Source: CAZOOM01 sp964460795 (GTDB lineage: Bacteria; Omnitrophota; Omnitrophia; Omnitrophales; Aquincolibacteriaceae). From it: a stretch of DNA of 64,000 nt. Positions 43,784-51,516 of the stretch are shown piece after piece. The stretch is from NCBI GenBank assembly GCA_964460795.1, contig CAYWRU010000013.1, positions 3,962-67,961 on the forward strand, read 5' to 3'. A program made the translations under genes and the position numbers. Position 1 is the first letter of the stretch, and every line of letters begins with the position of its first letter. The notes beneath the pieces were generated by a model. That model was given only the letters and a program-made list of their open reading frames with translations, had not been told where the DNA came from and searched no databases.

Positions 43784-43876
43784 CAATCCAAGGAACCTGT
43801 TGAGAAGACAAAGAAAAACGCCGATGGATTGCAAGACCAATCCAAAATCAATCCAAATTGACGGCGTAGCAATCCA
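43784..43876 (-). repeat. TTGGATTG iteron-like array, copy 2 (inverted)
   Basis: CAATCCA(A) units start at 43784, 43838, 43849 and 43870, with TGGATTG at 43825. The 43822-43856 block is the reverse complement of 37701-37735 at 30 of 35 positions, including the exact five-base gap. So the replication block 37.8-43.8 kb is bracketed by inverted copies of one element. Sites for a phage regulator or initiator are the leading idea. Confidence 0.8.
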
Positions 43877-43909
43877 CCGCGCCGTCTCGTGGATTTCCGA
43901 GGCCCTGTG

Positions 43910-43938
43910 TTGACTTTGGCCGAGCCGTCAGCACTATT
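43910..43938 (+). promoter_or_regulatory. Possible sigma-70 promoter
   Basis: TTGACT at 43910 with a 17-base spacer to ACTATT at 43933. The -10 match is moderate. It points to the XRE gene but a terminator-like hairpin stands between. Weak support. Confidence 0.3.
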
Positions 43939-44106
43939 GCGACCGATCTTCCGGAGCCCTCCGAAGGTCGGGCTCTTGGCCATCGAGGCGTGTCGGTCGG
44001 TAAAAACTGGCACCTAGCCCTTCGGGGTTGGTCTCCTCCTCGACGGCGGTCGCTCAGGCGGTCGCCGGGCCAAGGGTTCCCTCGCACCCGTAGCGTATGT
44101 GTCGCA

Positions 44107-44140
44107 GCCGCCCAGCAAATGCCCCTGCTGGGCGGCTTTG
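44107..44140 (+). terminator. Rho-independent terminator
   Basis: An eleven-base-pair stem (GCCGCCCAGCA / TGCTGGGCGGC) with an eight-base loop, followed by TTTGCTTTG. It ends transcripts coming from the replication block or serves as a leader attenuator for the regulator gene that starts 48 bases later. The 410-base gap 43777-44187 otherwise holds the repeat array and no gene. Confidence 0.8.
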
Positions 44141-44187
44141 CTTTGTCCAGAGCTAGGGCTACCGTCTTGCTGTCAATGGAGGGCTAG

Positions 44188-44577
44188 GTGGTGCAGAAAA
44201 AACATGGTGGGGCGAGCGTTGGTCAGATGATCCGTGCCGCCCGAATGGAAGCCGGTTTGTCGCAGGATCAGTTGATCAGCAAGCTTGGTCGGGTTGTCAG
44301 TAGGCAGTCCCTGCAGAAATACGAAACCGGCAAATCTCGCGTCTCGACGGAGATGCTCGGGTCGATCTCTGCGGCGCTCGGTAAGCCGGCGACGTATTTC
44401 TTCCCAGACCTGAAAAAACATCGGAGCGAGCGCGATGATGTGGCCACCGTGATGATGTCGTTGTCGAGCGGCGCTGCGCTCGCGCGACTGTTCGCGTCGG
44501 TGTCCAAGGCCGAAACTCGCCTCGCCATTCTGAAGGCCGCGCGCCAGATCGCGGGAGGGAAGAATGCCCGACGTTGA
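44188..44577 (+). CDS. XRE-family transcriptional regulator
   Basis: A 129-residue protein, GTG 44188 after GGAGGG. Residues 10-75 are a Cro/CI-type helix-turn-helix: RAARMEAGLSQDQLISKLGR, QSLQKYETGKSRVSTEML, ISAALGKPATYFF. The C-terminal 50 residues are helical and could dimerise. Such regulators control lytic-lysogenic or early/late switching. It overlaps the LysM gene by 14 bases and lies next to the inverted repeat array, which is a candidate binding site. Confidence 0.85.
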   Translation: MVQKKHGGASVGQMIRAARMEAGLSQDQLISKLGRVVSRQSLQKYETGKSRVSTEMLGSISAALGKPATYFFPDLKKHRSERDDVATVMMSLSSGAALARLFASVSKAETRLAILKAARQIAGGKNARR

Positions 44578-45184
44578 GATCAATGGTGGCGACAATGTTG
44601 TGATCAGCAGGCCGCCTTCAGCGCGGTTTGAAGGGCCGATGACGCTCGAACAAGTCCGGCAGTGGATAGCGTTTATCGACCACAAGCCGGGCCGGGCAGT
44701 GCTCGAAGAATATCTGCGGTTGAAGCTCGCGCCGGGGCCGCGCACCTACACAGTCAAGCGCGGTGAGACCCTGCATGGAATCTGCAAGCGTCTCACTGGC
44801 GATGTCTCGCCAAACGATATCGCCGAGCGCACCTACCAGATGGCGCGGCTGAACCAAGGTTTGCAGGCCGGTCTCATCCCGGAGGGCACCGTCCTGAATG
44901 TCCCCGAGACATTCCCGATGGAGCCACACATGGATCACTACTCCTCTGCTGGAGCGCAGAGGATGGATGCAATCCGATTTTCCCACGCCGAGGAACTGGC
45001 CAACTCGATAGAGAGATTGCGTCACGCTACCGATGAGGAGCTTGAGCGGGCGTGGGGCGGTGAACGAGATGCGATCTATCAGGCCGGTCAGCTTCGGCGC
45101 TGGTTGTACTGGAACACGCTGCTTCTGGGGTTTTGGGCGGTGACGATGACGGCTGCTTTTATTGCGCTATTGGCGATCTCGTGA
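44564..45184 (+). CDS. LysM-domain protein with C-terminal membrane anchor
   Basis: A 206-residue protein. Residues 55-115 fit a LysM peptidoglycan-binding fold: YTVKRGETLHGICKRLTGDV, then MARLNQGLQAGLIPEGTVLNVP. The C-terminus has one hydrophobic segment (YWNTLLLGFWAVTMTAAFIAL). No signal peptide is visible, and an acidic/charged linker joins the two. Its ATG overlaps the XRE gene, so a regulator and a cell-wall-binding protein are cotranscribed. Function unknown; perhaps envelope-based exclusion. Confidence 0.8.
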   Translation: MPDVEINGGDNVVISRPPSARFEGPMTLEQVRQWIAFIDHKPGRAVLEEYLRLKLAPGPRTYTVKRGETLHGICKRLTGDVSPNDIAERTYQMARLNQGLQAGLIPEGTVLNVPETFPMEPHMDHYSSAGAQRMDAIRFSHAEELANSIERLRHATDEELERAWGGERDAIYQAGQLRRWLYWNTLLLGFWAVTMTAAFIALLAIS

Positions 45185-45360
45185 CCGACCCGGATCAGAT
45201 CGCGCGCACGACGGCGAAGATTTTTCGTGAGCTTGATGCAATCGAGGCGAAGGTGCGTGAGCGCCTCGATTGGCGCGGGCCGAACGGCAGCAAGAGCCGT
45301 TACGTTGTGCTGGAGCGCGCCGACGCGGCAAAGCTGATTGGGTATGACGACGGTGACTAG
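45181..45360 (+). CDS. Small hypothetical protein
   Basis: A 59-residue protein starting GTG 45181, overlapping the previous stop (GTGA). Helical and charged (QIARTTAKIFRELDAIEAKV) with VVLERADAAKLIGY at the end. Overlaps the next gene by 17 bases. No family recognised. Confidence 0.65.
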   Translation: MTDPDQIARTTAKIFRELDAIEAKVRERLDWRGPNGSKSRYVVLERADAAKLIGYDDGD

Positions 45361-45808
45361 GCCGCGGCCATACATCCCTGTAGCCATCAAGCTGCGTGTC
45401 GCCGAGTTGCAGCTTGCGGCGCTTGGCGTGGGATATGTCAGGTGCGGGGTTCCGGATGGCGTAATGCTCCGCGTAGTTCTTGGGCTACTCGGTCTGGAGA
45501 ACCCGCACCTCGATCACCGGCCGCCGTTGGCGCTGCGGGAGTTCGATGAGCGCACGCAACGCTACATACCGGACGCCAACGACCCGAATTATTTGCAGTG
45601 GATTGAGGGCGCGACCGATCATCACGAACTTACGCACGGCCGCGGTGGAGAGAAGATGCGCTTCGGTGGCGATCTGCGGGAGATCAGAAAGACAAAGCGT
45701 CTGGAGAGTGTGCGTCTGGGAAAGCGTAGCCGGAAGCGGAAGAGCCGCCCACTGCCGAAGGGGCGCAAACTGAAGTCTCGGGGGTGGCTGGGTGGACGTA
45801 ACAAGTGA
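45344..45808 (+). CDS. HNH-endonuclease-like protein
   Basis: A 154-residue protein starting ATG 45344 (TTG 45338 is an alternative). It contains LGLENPHLDHRPPLALREFD and IPDANDPNYLQWIEGATDHH, then ELTHGRGGEKMRFG and IRKTKRL, the layout of phage HNH-like endonucleases (DHRP start, DHH-x-LTHG, basic end). HNH nucleases nick DNA and may aid packaging or mobility. The C-terminal 45 residues are highly basic. Assignment is by motif arrangement. Confidence 0.72.
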   Translation: MTTVTRPRPYIPVAIKLRVAELQLAALGVGYVRCGVPDGVMLRVVLGLLGLENPHLDHRPPLALREFDERTQRYIPDANDPNYLQWIEGATDHHELTHGRGGEKMRFGGDLREIRKTKRLESVRLGKRSRKRKSRPLPKGRKLKSRGWLGGRNK

Positions 45809-46270
45809 GCGCGGGCTGGAGACGCTGCGGCAGGAGCGGCGCGCGGCCGAGATCATTGAGAGCAATTGGCATGGTTGCCTCTATGCTCACACACCAAAGG
45901 ACACTACAGCCGACATCGACGCCGTGATTGTTCGGGACGGGATCGTCACCGCTGTCGCGCAAGCTAGCTGCCGGACCATAACCCGAGATCAGTTGCGTAG
46001 ATTTCGCGATGAGTGGTTGGTGACATACTGGAAGCTGATGAAGGGTGAGGCCTCCTCCAAGGCGCTATGCGTCCCACTGTGGGGCATCTTGTATCTGGTG
46101 CCGGACGACACCGTCATCCGCGTGAAGCTATTCGATCCGAAAGCCGGGTGGTTGGTTCGGTTCCGCGTGGAAAAACCGAGACCCAGAAGAGCGTCAACGG
46201 CGGGGTCGCGCTGCGAGATAACGCTTACATCGACGTGTCCGGTGGCGATCTTTTGGTATGGCGCGAGTGA
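45792..46270 (+). pseudogene. Frameshifted PD-(D/E)XK nuclease-like gene
   Basis: GTG 45792 opens NWHGCLYAHTPKDTTADIDA, then VIVRDGIVTAVAQASCRT and RDEWLVTYWKLMKGEASSKA, a layout of small phage PDDEXK proteins. At the A5 run 46171-46175 the coding content moves frame: adding one A gives RVEKTETQKSVNGGVALRDN then AYIDVSGGDLLVW and a stop at 46268-46270. The unshifted frame runs on to 46316 with unnatural sequence. Where relatives have E-x-K, this shows QAS, so the active site may be lost as well. Confidence 0.68.
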
Positions 46271-46402
46271 CATCTTGCGTCGCCTAGCGAGATTGGCAAG
46301 TTTGTCCCGGGCCTGAATGTCTGTTGCCGACCTATGGTCCCGCCCGGCTCAGACGCTTCATCAGTCGTGCGATCTGGCCGGGCGAAATCCTTGGGCTCTC
46401 TC

Positions 46403-46951
46403 CTACGCGGCGCGCTGCATCCGACGTTGTTGCTGGCGGAGTTTGCGCAGGGCATTCTCGGCGCGCTTGAGCTTTGTCTGCCACCGTTTGATGCCGGCCT
46501 CGATGCGGGAGGCGCGAAGCGATCGCCTGTCGATCTCCGGCTTCGGCTTTGGTCGCAACCTCCCGTCAAGCCATCCGCTCTTGACGACGTGCTCGATCAT
46601 CTCACGCTCGATGAAGTGATGCTGTGTCGAGTGCGGCTTGGTTCCGGGGTGTAGTTTGTACGCCACGAGGTGCGAGATGGAATGCACCACTTCGTGCCAA
46701 CCACCTCCACCGCAGCGTGCCCCGTCTCCCATGTCGAAGCTGCCCTCGTCAGGGTTGACGTTGAACGTGCCGCCCCTGACCCAGCATTTGGTTCTGCCGC
46801 TGACGATCTTGATGCGGTACGGGAATGGCCGCTTCATCCACTTGCGCCACAGCAACTTGATCGCTCGCGCCGCCTCTTCGCCTGTCGGCTTGAGGTCTCT
46901 GCCGGCATTGCTGCCGGCAGGCCATGCGTCGTTGACGCGCTCGTATGCCAT
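46403..46951 (-). CDS. HEVVH metallopeptidase-like protein
   Basis: A 182-residue protein starting at 46951 and overlapping the upstream stop (TAATG). It has His86-Glu-Val-Val-His90 in GGGGWHEVVHSISHL, the HExxH signature of zinc metallopeptidases, and a later H-rich stretch (KPHSTQHHFIEREMIEH) that could supply the third ligand. The C-terminus is long, basic and helical. SprT-like protease is a loose analogy. It lies in a two-gene leftward unit; the 130-base gap to its left holds no gene I can support. Confidence 0.72.
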   Translation of the reverse strand: MAYERVNDAWPAGSNAGRDLKPTGEEAARAIKLLWRKWMKRPFPYRIKIVSGRTKCWVRGGTFNVNPDEGSFDMGDGARCGGGGWHEVVHSISHLVAYKLHPGTKPHSTQHHFIEREMIEHVVKSGWLDGRLRPKPKPEIDRRSLRASRIEAGIKRWQTKLKRAENALRKLRQQQRRMQRAA

Positions 46952-47220
46952 TACGCCCTCCCCAGCCGCTCAAGCTTGCGTTCGAGCGATGCCGCGATCT
47001 TGTCGGCCACCGATCCGGGCTCGCGTCTTTTGTTGAGCGAAGCGAGCTTGCGCTGGGTGCGCTCTATCTCGCGGAAGCGCCGCTCCTCCTCCTGCCGCTC
47101 GCGCAGCAGTCGGGCGGCCTTTGAGATCGCCTCATCCCAGAGGCGGCGGTTTCTCTCGTGGTCCTTCTTCGTCCACCTTGATCGGAGGAGGAAGTTGGGG
47201 ATAGTCAGGTCGATGTGCAT
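46951..47220 (-). CDS. Basic coiled-coil hypothetical protein
   Basis: An 89-residue protein; ATG 47220 follows GGAGAG. Starts MHIDLTIPNFLLRSRWTKKD; the middle is a long helix rich in R, E, K (RLLRERQEEERRFREIERTQ) typical of a coiled coil. It is the first gene of the leftward pair with the HEVVH protein. Function unknown. Confidence 0.72.
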   Translation of the reverse strand: MHIDLTIPNFLLRSRWTKKDHERNRRLWDEAISKAARLLRERQEEERRFREIERTQRKLASLNKRREPGSVADKIAASLERKLERLGRA

Positions 47221-47367
47221 GTGTCTCTCCGTTGTCGGCACGGTCAATCGACCGGTGCAACGCATATTAGCAAATCGACTTTTCGGATTTTACGAATGAT
47301 GTCGTTTTGGCGATGCCGAACCATTGCGGCGCAGGCACTTCTTGCAAAATAAAAAAGTGCTTGGCGC

Positions 47368-47430
47368 TGCGGCACAGGGGTTTCTTGCATCGATTTTGAC
47401 ACGCGCGATGCAGGAAGTCGCTGTGCCGCA
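47368..47430. repeat. 63-bp symmetric nested dyad with consensus -35 in its loop
   Basis: Outer arms TGCGGCACAG (47368-47377) and CTGTGCCGCA (47421-47430), inner arms TGCATCG (47386-47392) and CGATGCA (47406-47412). The gaps between inner and outer arms are eight bases on both sides. The 13-base centre holds TTGACA (47396-47401). It lies in the 284-base divergent intergenic region 47221-47504. Operator for a dimeric regulator or a hairpin. Confidence 0.75.
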
Positions 47431-47504
47431 ACTGTTACAAATCGTGATCTGTCACTTTTTTTAGTCCACCCGGTGGGCTATGATTTTTCAGAGTGGAGAC
47501 AGCC

Positions 47505-48782
47505 ATGACGAGGATCGATAGCACCTTGGAGGGAAGCCGGCAGGCCTACATGCTTGGCTCGGAAGACTCCGATAGCGCTTTTTTGTTTCGGATGGTCAGC
47601 GATGACCCTGTGAGGTGGGAGAGAGTCCGCGGTAGCGATCGCGTCGACATCTCGTCTGGCAATGAAAAGTTTGCCACCCTGACGCATGTAGATGTCATGT
47701 CGATACTCGGTGTTGACAGAGTGCCGCTGGTTTTTACCGAGCACCAATTGAGGGAATTGGATGTCGCGCTCATGGTCCGGAAGGAGCTATTTGAAAATCC
47801 GAATTTCTCGACGAGGGAGAAGGCTGGGGTTTTGAGATCGGTAAGGAGATCGATGGGTCGTGGCCGCCCAGATGGTGGCGGGGCCCCTCTGGATAAGTTG
47901 GGTCACAACCAAATTATTCAGAACGCCGAGCAGGCCGTGAAAGATATCCTCGACGCATTCGGCAACAGGCCTCTGGTTTTGCAGCGGCCGACCGGCACGG
48001 TCTTCCACCGGGCGCGCGAGGCGTTCGAGAATGGTGATGTGCTGCTGCCGCTGGCCGATGAGACACACATCGTGTCGGATGTTGAGCGCACAGGTCTGCG
48101 CGGTGGGCTAGCTGGCGATCACCACATCTTTCTGGTCGAACACAATTGGGCCGGAGCTTTTGCTGATGCTGGTGATCTGGACGGGGAGGAGAGGCATCTC
48201 CCGTATCCGCTTGTGGCTTTCGAGTTTCAGGTCAACAGTCGGCGCATCATCGTTAACATTGCCCAGAGGATCGATGGGCAGGTTGACGAAATGCCAGAGC
48301 TTGCGTCTATAGTTGTGATCCAGACCAAGTTCGGTTGGATGCTGCCGATGGTTTATGAGTTTGCCCCGGGCGGCTTTGAAATTCCTAGCCGCATCGTTCG
48401 TCGGCTTGACATCGCGGACACGACATTCATACGGGTGATCACACCGCTGATGGCCCTGATCCATTCCCAGATCAGAGCGATCCTGATCATGCTTAGTGCC
48501 AAGGTTGCGGAGACGCCTGTGGTGCGCATCCCACACAAACTTAACGAGGCTAGAAAAAAGAAGGGCAAGAAGCCGATGTTCGACTACCACGTCGTGTCGC
48601 TTTCGAAGCGGACGCGGTATGAGGCTCTGCCGACCGGGCCGTATCATGAGCCGGCGCATCGCAAGCGACTGCACTGGCGTCGTGGCCATTATCGCCACTA
48701 CCAGAACCACAAGGTCTGGATCGCTCGGCAGCTTGTCGGCAACCCTGATTTGGGGTTCATTGACAAGCATTATCGACTTTGA
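47505..48782 (+). CDS. Conserved-looking phage hypothetical protein
   Basis: A 425-residue protein; ATG 47505 after GGAG is preferred over GTG 47493. A TATGAT -10-like hexamer lies at 47479-47484. The first 200 residues are mixed alpha/beta; residues 235-330 are hydrophobic (NSRRIIVNIAQRIDGQVD, MPMVYEFAPGG), and the C-terminus is basic with YHVVSLSKRTRYEALPTG. No enzyme motif recognised. I cannot name a family; it is the head of a rightward group with small membrane proteins. Confidence 0.75.
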   Translation: MTRIDSTLEGSRQAYMLGSEDSDSAFLFRMVSDDPVRWERVRGSDRVDISSGNEKFATLTHVDVMSILGVDRVPLVFTEHQLRELDVALMVRKELFENPNFSTREKAGVLRSVRRSMGRGRPDGGGAPLDKLGHNQIIQNAEQAVKDILDAFGNRPLVLQRPTGTVFHRAREAFENGDVLLPLADETHIVSDVERTGLRGGLAGDHHIFLVEHNWAGAFADAGDLDGEERHLPYPLVAFEFQVNSRRIIVNIAQRIDGQVDEMPELASIVVIQTKFGWMLPMVYEFAPGGFEIPSRIVRRLDIADTTFIRVITPLMALIHSQIRAILIMLSAKVAETPVVRIPHKLNEARKKKGKKPMFDYHVVSLSKRTRYEALPTGPYHEPAHRKRLHWRRGHYRHYQNHKVWIARQLVGNPDLGFIDKHYRL

Positions 48783-48789
48783 GGTAGTT

Positions 48790-48945
48790 ATGCAGGTCGT
48801 CGGACGTATCGATATGATGCTGTGGCGCAGTCTGGGGGTTGTCGTTTTTCTCCTCTCATTCCCGCTTCTGATCGCCGGGGCGTGGGGTGTGGAGTTTTCT
48901 CGCTGGTGCGGAGAGAGAGCCGCGGCGGCGGCGGCCGATCGATGA
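48790..48945 (+). CDS. Small single-pass membrane protein
   Basis: A 51-residue protein from ATG 48790, seven bases after the previous stop, with GAGG upstream. One hydrophobic segment (GVVVFLLSFPLLIAGAWGV) is flanked by basic residues, followed by a short alanine-rich tail. Possibly a host-membrane effector. Confidence 0.6.
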   Translation: MQVVGRIDMMLWRSLGVVVFLLSFPLLIAGAWGVEFSRWCGERAAAAAADR

Positions 48946-49078
48946 CACGTTCCGAAGCAGAGATGGTGATCCGGCTCCTGCCGCGGTAGCTGCGGTAAAA
49001 CGATTTCCGGGAATCGAGCGCAGCGCTAACTTGCACTTCTTGGAGGCTTGATGTTTCCTGTCTCCGATGGAGGGGTCG

Positions 49079-49387
49079 ATGGGGGACGTTGTTGACTTCG
49101 GCGGTGGCGAGCCGCTGCCGAGGCGCGATGCCGATAGTGGTCTCACCTTCTTTCCAAACCCGGCGCTCGCCAAGCTGCTGCGCGGGCTGGCTGACATGGC
49201 CGATGAGGGCTCCATCACATCCGCAGCGATCGCCACGGTGCATAACGACGGCGACCTTGGCCGTTTTTATGTTAACCCGTGTGACACCTTGATCGGGGTG
49301 GTGGCCCGGCTGCAGTCGACAATGAACCGGGAGAGGGACGAGGCGGAGATTGCTGAAGGCGTCGGCCCGGACGTTTTCCGGTCATGA
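49079..49387 (+). CDS. Small hypothetical protein
   Basis: A 102-residue protein; ATG 49079 after GGAGGGG (an upstream ATG 49067 is in frame). Contains LLRGLADMADEGSITSAAIA and an acidic C-terminus (RDEAEIAEGVGPDV). Its stop overlaps the next ATG. No family. Confidence 0.65.
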   Translation: MGDVVDFGGGEPLPRRDADSGLTFFPNPALAKLLRGLADMADEGSITSAAIATVHNDGDLGRFYVNPCDTLIGVVARLQSTMNRERDEAEIAEGVGPDVFRS

Positions 49388-49518
49388 TCCGCAAGGCCGC
49401 AGGAGCCGCCCTATGCGCCGGCCTGTTGTGGTTGGTGTGGGAGCTAGGCTGGATTGCCGGCGATGCGCTGGCGATGATCCTGCTGGGGCCACCGCGGGTT
49501 CTGGGGATGCCGGTGTGA
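49384..49518 (+). CDS. 44-residue membrane peptide
   Basis: ATG 49384 overlaps the preceding stop (ATGA). The sequence MIRKAAGAALCAGLLWLVWE is basic then strongly hydrophobic, with a second hydrophobic stretch (GDALAMILLG) and a short proline tail. It is likely a real small membrane protein, one of several in this window. Confidence 0.55.
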   Translation: MIRKAAGAALCAGLLWLVWELGWIAGDALAMILLGPPRVLGMPV

Positions 49519-49525
49519 CGGAGCC

Positions 49526-49696
49526 TTATCGGCGCGGCGCTGCCGCCGGCGCGAGTAGCGGCTCAGAGCAGGTCTGAGCACAGATGCCAAATCTCTCTCG
49601 CTCGACGCGGTCGTGGATGAGGACGCCCCAGACAAAGATGCAGGCGAGAACGAGGGCGAGCGCGACTAGCTCAATTGCGGTGTTGATGTAGACCAT
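49526..49696 (-). CDS. Small membrane protein
   Basis: A 56-residue protein starting ATG 49696 (GAGG upstream). One hydrophobic segment (IELVALALVLACIFVWGVLI) followed by a basic-then-proline-rich tail. It is the last gene of the leftward accessory operon, convergent with the 49384 gene. Function unknown. Confidence 0.65.
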   Translation of the reverse strand: MVYINTAIELVALALVLACIFVWGVLIHDRVERERFGICAQTCSEPLLAPAAAPRR

Positions 49697-49745
49697 AGAA
49701 AAAGCCTCCAATGCGGGAGCGCCAATATCCGGTTAACGTCGGATA

Positions 49746-50051
49746 TCAATTCCTGATTGGGCCCGGGACCGAGCCTTCGCCGCTTCCGCTGTCCATGTCT
49801 TTCAGCAGAGCGATGACGTGGTCGACATTGATGTCGGCGTCGCCGGCAACGACTTTCACCATAGCTGCAACGGCGAAAGTCTTGACCTGCTCTGGCAGCG
49901 GTCGATGATCGAGGATGTATGCAGTGGTTATAGCAAGTCCTGTCAATACAAGGCCCATGTCATTAGCTCCTGCGAGTGCCTTCAGTATTTCTTTGCAGAG
50001 ATTTCTCACCGCCTCCTTGTTGTCGCCGTTGACGCCGATGTATGTGATCAT
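49746..50051 (-). CDS. Hypothetical protein with hydrophobic middle
   Basis: A 101-residue protein; ATG 50051 overlaps the upstream stop. It contains GVNGDNKEAVRNLCKEILKA, then a hydrophobic stretch (GLVLTGLAITTAYILDHRPL) and an acidic C-terminus. Perhaps one membrane segment. No family recognised. Confidence 0.65.
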   Translation of the reverse strand: MITYIGVNGDNKEAVRNLCKEILKALAGANDMGLVLTGLAITTAYILDHRPLPEQVKTFAVAAMVKVVAGDADINVDHVIALLKDMDSGSGEGSVPGPIRN

Positions 50052-50398
50052 GATGCAACCTTGCTGGCCTTGAGTGCTGCGATACAGGCTCTCTGGTATC
50101 GCTTCAGAGTTCGCATTGTCGAGTTGTAGGGCCTGATTTCGATCAGCGTGAGGACCGCGAGATTGCCGGACTGGGCGGCTGAGGAGATCTCCCGCTTCAG
50201 CTTGCCGGCGATGCGCTCTCCTGATTTTGACAGTCGCGGAGCGGGCGGCAGCAGACCACATTCGGCGCGCCGCTCGATCTCTTTCCAGTCGCGGCATTGC
50301 CTTCCCGCCCCATCAATGGTTGGCGGTGGCGGGTCTTTGTCGATCGTCGCTATCCGCGTCGAGTTGGATGACGGGACGTTGTATCGGTATGACAACAT
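50048..50398 (-). CDS. Basic hypothetical protein
   Basis: A 116-residue protein. Basic middle (RLSKSGERIAGKLKREISSA) and C-terminal helix (RTLKRYQRACIAALKASKV). It has no zinc or membrane signature. Four-base coupling to the next gene supports translation. Confidence 0.62.
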   Translation of the reverse strand: MLSYRYNVPSSNSTRIATIDKDPPPPTIDGAGRQCRDWKEIERRAECGLLPPAPRLSKSGERIAGKLKREISSAAQSGNLAVLTLIEIRPYNSTMRTLKRYQRACIAALKASKVAS

Positions 50399-50429
50399 GG
50401 TTTTGTTCTCCGTTTTCGGCTTTTGGGTG

Positions 50430-51158
50430 TTACGCTCTACGCAAGGCGTTTGATGCTTCCTCGATCATGGTCTCCACAAGCTCGTTGGTGATGTCGCTCA
50501 CCTTCACGGTTTTTTCCCAGAGCCAGTCGGTGCAGTTGGGATTGCTGCCGTAGACCGACAGCCACGGAATGTTGTCGCGGCCATATTCGAAGTCGGTGTT
50601 GATCCCGACACAGAACAGAACTTCAGGCTCACCGCTCTCGCTTTTCGTGATGGAGCTTCCGTTGTGGAAGAGTGCGCGGACCTTGTAGAAGTACGTCCAG
50701 CCCTCTTGGAAGACCGCGTCGTAGCTTTCGTAGTATTCCTCTTCCCATTCTTCGCGAGCACTCCGTTGCGGATCGACGCCGTTGAAGAGCAAAAGCTGGT
50801 CGTCGATGTCACGGTAAAAAATCCAAGCGGTTGTGTGCTCCGGGTTTTCTTGATCCCATTCTTCGTCGTGCTGTTTTGCTGCGCTGTCGGTGTAGGGCCT
50901 TACGGCCTCCGGCAGCGACCCAGACCCAAGACCAAGGCCGGCGTCGCCATAGCCAACCGCATCGAAGCCGCCGCTGGTGTATGGGATGAAGCCGTCGCGG
51001 CGCTCGTTCTCGATCTCATCGAGTCTGGTGTTGGTGACATCGTCGAATCCGCCGACCGCTTCGATCACGGCGGAGGCCCAGTCGCGCACAAGCTCGCGCT
51101 TCACCTCGAAGTGGGGCGGAACAGTGGTCTCGAATTTATGCTCAATCGCGCTTGGCAT
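50430..51158 (-). CDS. Hypothetical acidic protein
   Basis: A 242-residue strongly acidic, aromatic-rich protein (EEWEEEYYESYDAVFQEGW, YFYKVRALFHNG). Its start overlaps the stop region of the 51142 gene by 17 bases. High D/E content could mimic DNA, a known anti-host-defence theme, but there is no direct evidence here. Family not recognised. Confidence 0.7.
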   Translation of the reverse strand: MPSAIEHKFETTVPPHFEVKRELVRDWASAVIEAVGGFDDVTNTRLDEIENERRDGFIPYTSGGFDAVGYGDAGLGLGSGSLPEAVRPYTDSAAKQHDEEWDQENPEHTTAWIFYRDIDDQLLLFNGVDPQRSAREEWEEEYYESYDAVFQEGWTYFYKVRALFHNGSSITKSESGEPEVLFCVGINTDFEYGRDNIPWLSVYGSNPNCTDWLWEKTVKVSDITNELVETMIEEASNALRRA

Positions 51159-51516
51159 TGGTCCATCTCCTCTGGATTGCCTCGTTGTAGTCCTTGGTAG
51201 CGAGCCCTCGCACCGCGGCGAGACGCCCGAATAGCTGGGCGTGCTCGCTGCTGCAGAAGAACTCGTCGGCGTAGCTCAGTCCGTCCCATTCGAAGAATGA
51301 GCGGATTGTGCCGTCAGTCCGTTTGCGGACTGCGGTGACATGGCGATTTGTCAGCCGCCGACACTCGTCGATTGTGGTCGGATAGCGGTCGACCACGATG
51401 TGCCGGGAGAACCTCGTCTCATGGAAGTCTCCCGGCTTGGTCTCCAGCCATACGCGCGTCGTATCCTTGCGGATCGGGCGCGCGCATTGCCGGCAGAGCG
51501 GAGGCAGGTCGGTCAT
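51142..51516 (-). CDS. Small zinc-finger-like protein
   Basis: A 124-residue protein; ATG 51516 after GGAGGAGAAGG. Starts with CRQCARP, a Cys pair; a further FFCSSEHAQL may complete a zinc site. The middle is basic/charged (RHVTAVRKRTDGTIRSF). It overlaps the preceding gene's stop (ATGA). Function unknown. Confidence 0.68.
   Translation of the reverse strand: MTDLPPLCRQCARPIRKDTTRVWLETKPGDFHETRFSRHIVVDRYPTTIDECRRLTNRHVTAVRKRTDGTIRSFFEWDGLSYADEFFCSSEHAQLFGRLAAVRGLATKDYNEAIQRRWTNAKRD

Noticed and set aside
46067..46270. Separate small gene in the alternate frame
   Set aside because: Better explained as the true C-terminus of the 45792 gene after a one-base indel in the A5 run.
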